Origin: Methanobacteriota archaeon
Lineage (GTDB): Archaea; Thermoplasmatota; Poseidoniia; Poseidoniales; Thalassarchaeaceae
Assembly (NCBI GenBank): GCA_018654845.1
Contig: JABIKU010000034.1
Span: 1-64,000 of the forward strand
DNA: 64,000 bases
Direction: 5' to 3'
The notes beneath the pieces are model-generated. The model had not been told where the DNA came from. It worked only from the letters and a program-made list of their open reading frames with translations, and did not search any database. Position 1 is the stretch's first letter; the number at the start of each line of letters is the position of its first letter. Both the position numbers and the translations under genes were made by a program. Positions 8,557 through 16,101 of the stretch are shown here, in pieces.

Positions 8557-9759
8557 TCAATCAAACAATATGTTCTCCACAAAGGTCTCCAACTGGATTT
8601 CCAATTGCGAGAACGTCGTCATATTCTCCTCAAATTCGCTGATGAAGAAGGGTATATCTTCTTCTTCGAGAGTTTGAATGTACGTCACTTGTTCTTCAAG
8701 CCCTGGCTCGCACATTTTAGCGGCGGTAATGATGACCGCTTCTGCATCCGCCGCGTGAAATCGCTCCAACAACATCTTCTCTTTCGGCTTGTTATTATCA
8801 TGCTGAACGGGGCTATAGGATGAGGATTCGATATAAGCTGTAGCAAGGGCTGCAATCGGGTCATCTCCTGCATCGACATCAGAAAGAATCCAGCGCAAGC
8901 CAATGAGGAAATCGTCATCGACAACATAGCAGGATTGGCCGATTGTTCGAATCAAATCCAGTGGAGGTTGTTCACAAAATCCGCCTTCGAAAATGACGCG
9001 GATTCGATCTTGTTTTCGAGTCGGACGCTCATCTAGTTGACCCAATACTTGGGTTAGTAACTCGTTGTGCTCTTCGCGAGGAATCATTCCTCCAATTCTA
9101 ACGAGCGTGTAGGCTTCATCCGCAGTGATTTTCCATGGAGTCTCCTTCTTTACAACGTATAGATCACGAATTAACTTACGATTCTTGTTGAAAACTGCAA
9201 TAGAATTCACCAATGCTTCATCGGTGATTTTCACTCCACTGACATCCTCTATCAATGCGATAATCCGCTGATATTCTTCAGTCAAATATTGTTTGGAATA
9301 ATTTGAATTTGGATTCTGAGGCAGATATAGAATCTGACAAGGATAATTGAAATTCCGACCCCAAATCGCACCGAGATTTCGTGCAGCATCACATATTGGA
9401 TGAGTAACGAACATTTCGAGTTCAACTCGGCCACTCAAAGCCTGTTCAAGGTTGGTTTTCATGATTGAACAGAGGTACGAGCCGAAGCGAGAATCTGACA
9501 ATCTAGGCTCGACAGGCGCTCCACTCATCTTCAGAGGTAACATTCCTGCCGCATGTGCAAATTCTTCAGGAAAGTAAACTTGAAAATGCCCGAGAACCTT
9601 TCCCCCATTTTCACGCCAAACTTTGACTGTGGGCCATGAAATATCTTCTAGAGTCTCTCGACACAGCCATAGTACTTGCTCGATAGATTTGCCTTTCCAT
9701 CCTTGTAATGTTTCAATTCTAGAATCATCACTAATCTGAATTTGCATTTCATTACCCAT
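8557..9759 (-). CDS. bzdN: Benzoyl-CoA reductase catalytic subunit, BzdN/BcrC-like
   Basis: Second catalytic subunit, 400 residues, HgdB/BcrC family. Conserved cysteine contexts are [12 protein letters not shown] (about residue 134), [10 protein letters not shown] (about 275) and [12 protein letters not shown] (about 350); these are the positions that ligate the active-site cluster in the family. It is the first gene of the bzdN-O-P-Q run, so its upstream region (9760-9884) is the likely operon promoter. A second in-frame ATG four codons in (9747) could be used instead. No dedicated ferredoxin or CoA ligase gene is seen in this window; they may lie outside it. Confidence 0.9.
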   Translation of the reverse strand: MGNEMQIQISDDSRIETLQGWKGKSIEQVLWLCRETLEDISWPTVKVWRENGGKVLGHFQVYFPEEFAHAAGMLPLKMSGAPVEPRLSDSRFGSYLCSIMKTNLEQALSGRVELEMFVTHPICDAARNLGAIWGRNFNYPCQILYLPQNPNSNYSKQYLTEEYQRIIALIEDVSGVKITDEALVNSIAVFNKNRKLIRDLYVVKKETPWKITADEAYTLVRIGGMIPREEHNELLTQVLGQLDERPTRKQDRIRVIFEGGFCEQPPLDLIRTIGQSCYVVDDDFLIGLRWILSDVDAGDDPIAALATAYIESSSYSPVQHDNNKPKEKMLLERFHAADAEAVIITAAKMCEPGLEEQVTYIQTLEEEDIPFFISEFEENMTTFSQLEIQLETFVENILFD

Positions 9760-9836
9760 AATTAGTCGAATACTATATTTCTATGTCTAATTACTCCCGA
9801 ACATGTATTTTGAACCACATTTCCAGAGAGAAGTCG

Positions 9837-9850
9837 CCGAATATATTCGG
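9837..9850. promoter_or_regulatory. Perfect 14-bp palindrome upstream of bzdN (candidate operator)
   Basis: CCGAATATATTCGG is a perfect palindrome in the 125-base gap between bzdN and the RIC gene, 78 bases before the bzdN start. Its flank gives CTCCCGAATAT on the minus strand. A second copy of this half-site, CTCCCGAACAT, lies on the plus strand at 9794-9804. Two related inverted sites in the only long gap of the island suggest a regulator. The role is inferred. An AT-rich stretch at about 9773-9784 is a weak TATA candidate. Confidence 0.4.
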
Positions 9851-9884
9851 GAGGTGGGGCGTTTCAAACTTAGGTTTTGGACAA

Positions 9885-10619
9885 CTATTCTTTGCCCATA
9901 AGTCGGCGCTCTATTTCTTGAGCTTTAACGAACAGCACATGATTCTCTTTGTGGATATGAATGTGTGTATCTTTTTCAAGCAATTCTAATTCACCAAAAA
10001 GAGCACGATATGTGTTACAAGCGTGATCTGGTGGAGTGTAGGAATTAGTTAACTCCCTCAACTTACTCAAAGCTTGACCTGCCAAATCATGCTCATAGAA
10101 CATTGCTCGTATTGGATTTCTTACTGATCCACAATGTACCTCGGGTAAAGTCGTGGAACTATCAAGGAGTCTAATTAATGGAAAGAGAATTTGTTCTTCT
10201 TTCATCATATGAGGTTCTAATTCCGCTTTTAAATCTCCAAAAACGTGAGCAATTTCCTTGAGGTGTGGTTCTCTCTCACCATGAACTCTAGCCACCTTCT
10301 CAGCATGCAAGCTAGTAATTGGCAGATGCCGCTTCAGGAAGTTGTGATGTGTATTCTCAATATGGTCACACAATTCCGTTGAACTCATATTATCAAATTC
10401 ACTTCTCACAGAATTGTTATTCATCGAATCTATGTTGGCAATCTGAGATGTTACATCTTCAATCTCAATTCCCTTTTCTTCACAAACTTGCGATAGAGTT
10501 TCTCTTCCACCACAACAAAAGTCAATACCAAATTGAGATAATACTGCGGCTCTTACAGGCAATTCAGTTACAATATCACACACTCTTGTTTCTGCAAGCA
10601 TTGAGGCTGAGTCAGTCAT
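9885..10619 (-). CDS. ric: Di-iron iron-sulfur cluster repair protein (RIC, ScdA/YtfE family)
   Basis: A 244-residue protein with the two-part ScdA/YtfE layout. The N-terminal ScdA_N domain has the cysteine motif FGIDFCCGGRETL (about residues 32-44). The hemerythrin-like domain supplies the di-iron ligands in IENTHHNFLKRH, EPHMMKEEQILFP, FYEHDLAG and HIHKENHVLFV. The family repairs Fe-S clusters damaged by nitric oxide or oxidants. The ATG at 10619 is preferred because GGTGG sits about 7 bases upstream; the longer frame to 10658 has no such site. It is upstream of and codirectional with the benzoyl-CoA reductase genes, whose clusters are very oxygen-sensitive, so a protective role there is a fair inference. 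Confidence 0.9.
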   Translation of the reverse strand: MTDSASMLAETRVCDIVTELPVRAAVLSQFGIDFCCGGRETLSQVCEEKGIEIEDVTSQIANIDSMNNNSVRSEFDNMSSTELCDHIENTHHNFLKRHLPITSLHAEKVARVHGEREPHLKEIAHVFGDLKAELEPHMMKEEQILFPLIRLLDSSTTLPEVHCGSVRNPIRAMFYEHDLAGQALSKLRELTNSYTPPDHACNTYRALFGELELLEKDTHIHIHKENHVLFVKAQEIERRLMGKE

Positions 10620-10686
10620 AGTGCCCACCAATATCCATATGGGTATAATTTGACTCACGAATATGTTCGATTCGATGTTTCAATGA

Positions 10687-10848
10687 GCCCCCATTGATTC
10701 GAGGGTGGATGCATGGGTACCCCATCCATCCGTATACGAAGCAAAGGGTACATGGTCTGCTGACGGTCGCTACATCGCCTTCCACTCAGATCGCTCTGGG
10801 AACTTCGACATCTGGGTGGTAGAGATTCCTCTAATCAATTCAAATTAA
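10687..10848 (+). pseudogene. C-terminal fragment of a TolB/PD40-type beta-propeller gene
   Basis: An open stretch of 53 codons with no upstream gene body. It encodes a recognisable PD40/WD40-like repeat: TWSADGRYIAFHSDRSG followed by NFDIWVVEI and then a stop TAA at 10846-10848. The segment (W-S-x-D-G-x-x-I-A-F-x-S-D-R-x-G-x-x-D-I-W) is the standard repeat signature of TolB-like propellers, here as the very last blade. The frame is closed by a stop at 10684, so the rest of the gene is gone. A GTG at 10705 could give a 47-residue peptide, but a decayed remnant is more likely. It marks the border between the aromatic island and the conserved core. Confidence 0.7.
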
Positions 10849-10861
10849 GTATTCACATGTT

Positions 10862-11989
10862 TCAAGGGTGAAAGAGGAACGCCGCGCCGAGGATGACATA
10901 TGCACCCAGAAGCATAGCGCCCTCAAGCCAGTTGGATTTACCATCCGCAGCAATCAAATTGACTATCATCACAGCAAGGAAAACAGAAACTGTCTCAAGT
11001 TTCCCGAATTCAAAAGTCAGAGGTACACCCAACGCCCACGCAATCAGCACCATCAGTGGGGCGACGAAGACTGCGATTTGCGTCGAGGAGCCGACTGCAA
11101 TTGCGAATGAGAGATCCATTTTGTTTTTGGCTGCTACCGAAATGGCGGTGAAGTGTTCAGCAGCATTACCGAATAATGGTAAAAGAATAACACCAATGAA
11201 AAGGTGGGGCAAGCCAACATCAGCAGCAGCAAATTCCACCGAACGCACGAGAATCTCGGCCATCCAAGACACCAGGATTGTTGCCAATACCAATAACAGA
11301 ATTGCATTACGTTGAGTCATCTCGGGCTCTTCATTATGCTGACCTTCGGTGGCGAACAGATGTACATGGGTCTTGAATTGAAATAATAAAAATAAACCAT
11401 AAAGTGCTAAGAGAATCACTGCTGCAATATGACTGAGATTTTCAACACCAGTATTGCCTGCATCCCCTCCAACCGCCGAGTGAAAGACAGTAGGGACAAC
11501 GAGAACCATCACAGCAAGAAGGAGAAGGGAGCCGTTGGCGCTGACTTGGGTCTCGGAGAATTCCTGTTCCTGAAAGCGGATGCCCCCCCACACAAAGGAG
11601 AGTCCCATTACCAGCAATAAATTCCCCAAAATACTCCCAATCAGACTAGCTTGAACTAGATGCACCATCATATACGCAGTCTCACTACCAATACCGACTT
11701 TGTAGGCGGTCCAAATAGCGAGGAAAGCGATGATCATCTCAGCGGCATTTCCGAATGTGGCATTGAGAAGACCACCTAGAGACTCGGATGTTCGTAGAGC
11801 TATTTCCTCGGTTGCACGTCCCATCAAGAAAGCTAGCGGCATTATGGCTACCATCGAGGTGAAGAAAGCCATAGTCGAATCATTTGCAATGTATGCATAG
11901 TAGCAGGCGATAGGGACAGCAAGCAAAAGAAAATTGAGTTTGTTCTCTCGAGGATCTAAGGCTCTCGTCAGGCTGATACCGTCTTCCAT
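10862..11989 (-). CDS. cax: Ca2+/H+ antiporter (CaCA/CAX family)
   Basis: Integral membrane cation/proton exchanger, 375 residues with about eleven hydrophobic segments. The two alpha repeats that form the ion site are both present: GNAAEMIIAFLAI (about residue 80) and FGNAAEHFTAISVAAKNK (about residue 283), each with the conserved Asn and Glu, and the GSSTQIAVFVAP stretch follows the second. Such proteins export calcium using the proton gradient. It is transcribed away from the AK6-like gene, with the two start regions nearly touching. It stands alone and no regulatory site is evident. Confidence 0.9.
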   Translation of the reverse strand: MEDGISLTRALDPRENKLNFLLLAVPIACYYAYIANDSTMAFFTSMVAIMPLAFLMGRATEEIALRTSESLGGLLNATFGNAAEMIIAFLAIWTAYKVGIGSETAYMMVHLVQASLIGSILGNLLLVMGLSFVWGGIRFQEQEFSETQVSANGSLLLLAVMVLVVPTVFHSAVGGDAGNTGVENLSHIAAVILLALYGLFLLFQFKTHVHLFATEGQHNEEPEMTQRNAILLLVLATILVSWMAEILVRSVEFAAADVGLPHLFIGVILLPLFGNAAEHFTAISVAAKNKMDLSFAIAVGSSTQIAVFVAPLMVLIAWALGVPLTFEFGKLETVSVFLAVMIVNLIAADGKSNWLEGAMLLGAYVILGAAFLFHP

Positions 11990-12071
11990 ACCCCTGCGCC
12001 TACACTATGATGGGTCAATGTTGCGCCTGCCTCTCGATGCGTTCATGGCTTCCTCCACTAGCCCAAGACTC

Positions 12072-12614
12072 ATGGAGAACACCTTCCGACTGGCTCTAAC
12101 CGGCACCCCCGGTACTGGTAAGACCACTATTGCAGCACTGCTTACCAAAGCGGGTTTTGTGGTTGTTACGATTGAAGAATTGGCTAAAATCGCTGATGCT
12201 CTTGGTGATATCGACCCGGCAGATAATGCTCACCCGGTAGATCTCGACATACTTTGTGATTCACTCGATGAGTTATGGAAGCCGGCTCCTATAGAGCCGG
12301 AAATAATCGATGGGCACCTTTCGCACCACCTCCCCGCTGACGCTGTCGTGGTACTCCGCTGCGACCCAGAAATCCTGCGTGGACGCCTGGAGAATCGTGG
12401 TTATTCTACGGAGAAAACCGAAGGGAATATCGAATGGGAATTGCTTGGCGGTGCGTGGAACGAGCGTGAGGGCGATACTCCTTGGGCGGAGTTCGATACT
12501 AGCGAAGAGAGTGCTGAGGTAATTGTTACTGAAATTTCCAAATGGATTTCAGATGGCTTCAAACCGGCTAGCCCTGAGGCATGGATAGATTGGATAGCGA
12601 GGATGGATGACTAA
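12072..12614 (+). CDS. AK6-type adenylate kinase (Fap7/hCINAP family)
   Basis: P-loop nucleotide monophosphate kinase of about 180 residues. The P-loop TGTPGTGKTT follows the start directly, DGHLSHHLP is the typical acceptor-site segment, and RGYSTEKTEGNIEWE is the lid/C-terminal motif of the archaeal AK6 group. In archaea and eukaryotes this family acts as adenylate kinase or ATPase in small-subunit ribosome maturation. The open frame extends upstream to 11934; I chose the ATG at 12072 because relatives begin a few residues before the P-loop, though ATGs at 12018 and 12045 cannot be excluded. It overlaps the next gene in TAATG. Confidence 0.85.
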   Translation: MENTFRLALTGTPGTGKTTIAALLTKAGFVVVTIEELAKIADALGDIDPADNAHPVDLDILCDSLDELWKPAPIEPEIIDGHLSHHLPADAVVVLRCDPEILRGRLENRGYSTEKTEGNIEWELLGGAWNEREGDTPWAEFDTSEESAEVIVTEISKWISDGFKPASPEAWIDWIARMDD

Positions 12615-13291
12615 TGTTTGAGAAAATGCGCGATACTTGGACAAAAGCCGTTCAACCCCTCGTCCTACGAATGGGCGACCTTGACCCGAGTGTTCTGACA
12701 TGGACTTCACTGGTCATTTCTCTTGCTGCGTTTTATCTGATTGTAATCGCTGAATTGGACAGCACCGGTTCGATGATGATTCTCGGTGCTGTTGCCCTCG
12801 TTTTGGTAGCTGGTGTGTTCGATGCTCTGGATGGGGCTTTGGCCCGCCACCAAGGTACTGCGGGGCCTTATGGCGACTTTTTGGATCATTCAATTGATAG
12901 AATTGTCGATATCGGACTTATCGTTGCGATTGGCTATAATACTGCGTTTGTAATCGACCCGATGGCCGGTTATGCTGCAGCTTTACTCACCTTGCTCGGC
13001 TCGTATATGGGGACTCAAGCACAATCGGTCGGCTTGGGCAGATTGTATGGTGGATTCAGTCGTGCTGACCGCCTAGTTATCACCTTGGTTGGATTGCTTT
13101 GGGCAGCTTATCAGGCTGGAACCGGCGGCGCTGGAATTGATATTTCTGGCATTCATGAATATGCGAATTGGGCTCTCCTAGGTAATGCTGAATTAAACGG
13201 CATGACGCTTGCTCTAGCGGTGTCGTTTTGGGGTGGAGTTTACACTTTCCTTGTGCGTTTTATCGAAACTCGTAAGCGTCTCTTGGCTTGA
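12614..13291 (+). CDS. CDP-alcohol phosphatidyltransferase (archaetidylinositol-phosphate synthase-like)
   Basis: Membrane enzyme of 225 residues with six hydrophobic segments. It carries the full CDP-alcohol phosphotransferase signature D-G-x2-A-R-x8-G-x3-D-x3-D: DALDGALARHQ followed by GPYGDFLDHSIDR at about residues 72-100. The family transfers a phosphoalcohol from or to a CDP-activated lipid and makes polar head groups of membrane lipids. In archaea a neighbour of AK6 with this length is usually annotated as an archaetidylinositol-phosphate or archaetidylglycerol-phosphate synthase; the exact alcohol cannot be read here. Its start overlaps the previous stop (TAATG), so the two genes are coupled. 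Confidence 0.85.
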   Translation: MFEKMRDTWTKAVQPLVLRMGDLDPSVLTWTSLVISLAAFYLIVIAELDSTGSMMILGAVALVLVAGVFDALDGALARHQGTAGPYGDFLDHSIDRIVDIGLIVAIGYNTAFVIDPMAGYAAALLTLLGSYMGTQAQSVGLGRLYGGFSRADRLVITLVGLLWAAYQAGTGGAGIDISGIHEYANWALLGNAELNGMTLALAVSFWGGVYTFLVRFIETRKRLLA

Positions 13292-13308
13292 GAATGGACT
13301 ATCTAAAA

Positions 13309-13325
13309 TGAGCCCTTAGGGCTCA
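13309..13325 (+). terminator. 7-bp stem-loop between the phosphatidyltransferase gene and ftsZ
   Basis: TGAGCCC-TTA-GGGCTCA is a perfect inverted repeat 17 bases after the upstream stop codon. No long T-run follows, so it may be a weak terminator, an RNA processing site or simply a 3' end stabiliser. Confidence 0.4.
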
Positions 13326-13371
13326 ATTCGAAGGGGAAGCATTATGCTTGTTTTAGAACGCGAGTGAGATT

Positions 13372-14490
13372 GTGAAGCATCTGATTGACCGTGTTTTGGA
13401 ATTACAGGATGATGAGGGGTCACCCTCTGCTCCGGTCAAAAAAGAAAGTGATTCGGAATTAGCTTCGTTACTTTCCAGTCTTCAACCACGCATTCGAGTC
13501 TATGGGTGTGGAGGATGTGGTTCAAACACCGTTGCACGCCTCGAACACGAGGGGCTTTTCGATCAAACATATGTTCGTGGGATGGCAATTAATACCGACG
13601 CTCAGCATTTGCTTCGTGTTGGCGTCGAAAATAAAATTCTAATCGGAAGAACTGCACGTGGCCGTGGAGCCGGTGGCGATCCTGAGAAGGGAGAGCAGGC
13701 TGCTTTCGAATCTGAGCGTGCGCTGAATAATGAAGTTGAAGATTGTGATTTGGCTTTCATCACCGCTGGGCTTGGTGGAGGAACTGGAACCGGTTCCGCT
13801 CACATTATAGCGCGGCTCGCTAAGTCTGCTGGTGCGCTGACTATCGCTGTAGTTTCCTATCCATTTATTTCCGAAGGCGCTCTACGCCGACAGAATGCTG
13901 AATGGGGGCTTGAGCGCCTTCGCGAGATTTGTGATACGGTTGTCGTATTACCTAACGAGCGTCTGCTAGAGGTTGATGGCGTTCGAGATTTGCCTCTCGA
14001 CGCAGCTTTCCGAGTTGCTGATGAATTGATAATGCGCTCGATTAAGGGTGTTTCCGAGATGATTGCAAAAGAAGGAATCGTAAATCTCGACTTCCAAGAT
14101 TTGCGTTCAGTAATGGAAAATGGTGGAGGCGTTGCAATGATTGGGCTTGGCGAAGCAAGTGGGTCTAATCGAGCGGCAGAGGCAACAGAAGAGGCACTAC
14201 ATTCGCCGCTTCTCGACCTCGATATTTCCGATGCCCGAGGCGCTCTCATCAATGTCGTTGGTGGACCGGGCCTTTCACTCGGTGATACCGAGGCTTGTGC
14301 AAAGATTATTCGCGACCAAATCAATCCTTACGCTCGCATCATTTTGGGTGCTACAACAGACCCGACAATGGGTGACGAAATCCGCGTACTGCTCGTCTTA
14401 ACCGGAGTAAAGTCGGACCAAATTCACGGTGCAGCATTGCACACTCAAATGCGCAATTTACGTACTCGAACGGTTGAATTCATCAATTGA
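13372..14490 (+). CDS. ftsZ: Cell division GTPase FtsZ
   Basis: Tubulin-fold GTPase of 372 residues that polymerises into the division ring. The GTP-binding core is intact: GCGGCGSNTVARL near residue 46, INTDAQHL, the tubulin signature GGGTGTGSA at about 143-151, and NLDFQDLRSVM with the catalytic T7-loop Asp. An N-terminal extension of about 35 residues is polar. It lacks a long C-terminal tail, ending soon after the core in RTRTVEFIN, so it does not carry an obvious bacterial ZipA/FtsA-type peptide. GTG start at 13372. It leads into secE-spt5, the usual archaeal order. Confidence 0.96.
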   Translation: MKHLIDRVLELQDDEGSPSAPVKKESDSELASLLSSLQPRIRVYGCGGCGSNTVARLEHEGLFDQTYVRGMAINTDAQHLLRVGVENKILIGRTARGRGAGGDPEKGEQAAFESERALNNEVEDCDLAFITAGLGGGTGTGSAHIIARLAKSAGALTIAVVSYPFISEGALRRQNAEWGLERLREICDTVVVLPNERLLEVDGVRDLPLDAAFRVADELIMRSIKGVSEMIAKEGIVNLDFQDLRSVMENGGGVAMIGLGEASGSNRAAEATEEALHSPLLDLDISDARGALINVVGGPGLSLGDTEACAKIIRDQINPYARIILGATTDPTMGDEIRVLLVLTGVKSDQIHGAALHTQMRNLRTRTVEFIN

Positions 14491-14514
14491 GTTTAGCCAA
14501 ACCGTTCATTTTGC

Positions 14515-14565
14515 AAACCCTTTGGGTTTCCCGGCGTGCTTAAAGAGGGATGGTTGGTCGCCGGG
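14515..14565 (+). promoter_or_regulatory. Two stem-loops in the ftsZ-secE gap
   Basis: AAACCC-TTT-GGGTTT (14515-14529) is directly followed by CCCGGCG (14530-14536) pairing perfectly with CGCCGGG (14559-14565) across a 22-base loop. The second stem ends 18 bases before the secE ATG. The pair could terminate ftsZ transcripts or fold in a secE leader; no long T-run supports classic termination. Confidence 0.4.
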
Positions 14566-14583
14566 TCGCTAAGAGGGTCAGCC

Positions 14584-14850
14584 ATGTCTATCGAGAACTC
14601 AAACACTAGTCCCGTCGAGGATAAAGTCCAAGGTTGGCAAGATAACATTGAGGCTCGTGTTCGTGGAATCCAAACCGGTCCTTACGCACGAATTCTGAAA
14701 ATGGCTCGTAAACCATCCAAAGAAGAATTCCGACAGACTGTAATCGTTTGCGGAATTGGAATGTTCATCCTCGGTGGAATCGGTTTCGGAATGCTATATT
14801 TAATGGATAATTTACTTCCATCATTCTTTGCTTGGCTTATTGGTGCATGA
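14584..14850 (+). CDS. secE: Preprotein translocase subunit SecE (Sec61-gamma)
   Basis: Small tail-anchored subunit of the SecYEG/Sec61 channel, 88 residues. A charged cytosolic helix with the KMARKPSKEEF motif (about residues 38-48) precedes a single membrane segment (about 53-85). This lysine-rich amphipathic helix followed by one transmembrane helix is the family hallmark. I use the ATG at 14584, which has GAGGGTC a few bases upstream; a frame extending to 14536 lacks support. It sits directly before spt5, the conserved archaeal secE-spt5-rpl11 arrangement. Confidence 0.9.
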   Translation: MSIENSNTSPVEDKVQGWQDNIEARVRGIQTGPYARILKMARKPSKEEFRQTVIVCGIGMFILGGIGFGMLYLMDNLLPSFFAWLIGA

Positions 14851-14859
14851 GGTGTAATA

Positions 14860-15726
14860 ATGTCAGACACATTTACTGTTTATCTTCGTAACGACGAGCA
14901 AATTTTGCTGATGCAACGCGCTGACGAGGTCGCTGATTTCGCAGGTGCTTGGGATGGAATCTATGGTATCGGAGATCCTACTGATATCGATGTAGTCATC
15001 GCTCGCATCACCGAGTCTACTGGAATCCCCGCAGATCAGCTCGAGTATGTTCGCTCCGGCGACGCTCGTGGCCTCGCATTTGGAAACCGCTTGAACGATG
15101 TCACCCCACTACTATTCCTCTCAGGAACTAACGAAGTTACTCCGAAGACCCTCTACAAGGGCTTCGAGTGGGTTGACCCAGGTACTATTCGCCAGAAGGA
15201 ATACGCTACTCCAAAGTTGCGAGAAATGTATGGTGACGTTGCTTCTTTCCTCTACATTCTCAAGACCAGTATCGGCCAAGAACAAAACGTCGCTCGAGAG
15301 ATTCAAGCACGCCTTTCTGGCAGTGGATCTCTCGAAGACATTCAAGGCGAAATTTTCGGGGTTCTTTCACCGAATTTTATGCGAGGATATATTTTCGTTG
15401 AAGCTTCCGCACTACATCACGTTGAGAAACTCATCGGACGCGTTGGAGTCGCTGCGACTCCAATGAAAAATTGTAGAAAGGTTCTCGACGGAGAATCGCC
15501 ACTAGAAGATGTTCTTCCATATTTAGAGCCGAAGGCTGCTACAGCTGGAATCGAAGAAGGCTGTATTATCGAAATCAGTGGTGGCGCATTCAAGGGTCAA
15601 TCTGCTCGCGTAGTTCGTGTTACTGAATCCAAGGAAGAGGTCACAGTCGAACTCTTCGAAGCTCTCGTGCCGGTCGCTCTGACTGTGCGCGCTGACCAAG
15701 TTCGCGTTACCCAGCGCGTTGAGTAA
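14860..15726 (+). CDS. spt5: Transcription elongation factor Spt5 (NusG) with N-terminal Nudix-like domain
   Basis: The C-terminal half (about residues 129-288) is a normal archaeal Spt5. An NGN domain (FLYILKTSIGQEQNVARE to the YIFVEA strand) binds the RNA polymerase clamp with Spt4, and a KOW domain (GIEEGCIIEISGGAFKGQSA) links to the ribosome. The first 125 residues are extra. They read as a Nudix fold: an ILLMQRAD strand, GAWDGIYGIGDP where a Nudix GG-loop would be, a helix ARITESTGI matching the REUxEExGU box, and a closing FEWVDPGTI strand. The catalytic Glu residues of the box are not conserved (Arg and Ser in their place), so a non-catalytic binding module is likelier than a hydrolase. 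Usual archaeal Spt5 is about 150 residues; this is 288. Confidence 0.9.
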   Translation: MSDTFTVYLRNDEQILLMQRADEVADFAGAWDGIYGIGDPTDIDVVIARITESTGIPADQLEYVRSGDARGLAFGNRLNDVTPLLFLSGTNEVTPKTLYKGFEWVDPGTIRQKEYATPKLREMYGDVASFLYILKTSIGQEQNVAREIQARLSGSGSLEDIQGEIFGVLSPNFMRGYIFVEASALHHVEKLIGRVGVAATPMKNCRKVLDGESPLEDVLPYLEPKAATAGIEEGCIIEISGGAFKGQSARVVRVTESKEEVTVELFEALVPVALTVRADQVRVTQRVE

Positions 15727-15746
15727 GCAATTTACAGGAGACTTCG

Positions 15747-15806
15747 TTGAATCAATCACTCTCAAATAGTGAAGGTAAGTCGGCGAGGCACAAATACAGG
15801 AGGTAA
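15747..15806 (+). other. Possible 19-codon leader ORF before rpl11
   Basis: A TTG at 15747 lies 6 bases after ACAGGAG and opens a 19-codon frame whose stop TAA (15804-15806) falls inside the rpl11 ribosome site (ACAGGAGG, 15796-15803). The peptide is basic at its end (SARHKYRR). This layout allows translational coupling to rpl11. It is short and starts with TTG, so it may be chance. Confidence 0.25.
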
Positions 15807-15810
15807 GCAC

Positions 15811-16089
15811 ATGTCAGCAAGAAATGAAACACCACACAAAGTGAATCAAACTCTTGGCGTAAAGAAGTGCAATGGCTCCTGGGAAGAAGCAACTGAAAAC
15901 TTGACAATGGTTCAAGTTAAACAACTTGCTGAAGAACAAAAGGATCGGTTAACCGGTGCTGATTTGTACGCACGTAGCCGTGAAATTATGGGCACGTGTG
16001 TTTCTATGAGAGTCAAGGTTGAGGGTTTCGAACCAAAAGAAGCACTCAAGAGAATGAGCGAGGGGGAATTCAGCGAACACTTTAGCTGA
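15811..16089 (+). CDS. rpl11: Ribosomal protein L11, C-terminal domain only
   Basis: 92-residue protein corresponding to the rRNA-binding C-terminal domain of L11. Matching features are the linker, the helix TMVQVKQLAEEQKDRL, GADLYARSREIMGTCVSMRV and the archaeal C-terminal extension VEGFEPKEALKRM. Archaeal L11 is normally about 155-165 residues. The entire N-terminal domain, which contacts translation factors, is absent. The 84-base gap after spt5 cannot hold it. The ATG at 15811 has a strong site, ACAGGAGG, 7 bases upstream, so the short form is the real product rather than a missed start. Position before rpl1-rpl10-rpl12 confirms identity. Confidence 0.85.
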   Translation: MSARNETPHKVNQTLGVKKCNGSWEEATENLTMVQVKQLAEEQKDRLTGADLYARSREIMGTCVSMRVKVEGFEPKEALKRMSEGEFSEHFS

Positions 16090-16101
16090 ATGATCACGAA
16101 G

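Noticed and set aside
5604-9759. 2-hydroxyglutaryl-CoA or phenyllactyl-CoA dehydratase system instead of benzoyl-CoA reductase
   Set aside because: Two different activator ATPases plus the adjacent dch, had and oah genes fit benzoyl-CoA degradation; dehydratases use one activator and lack the ring hydrolase.
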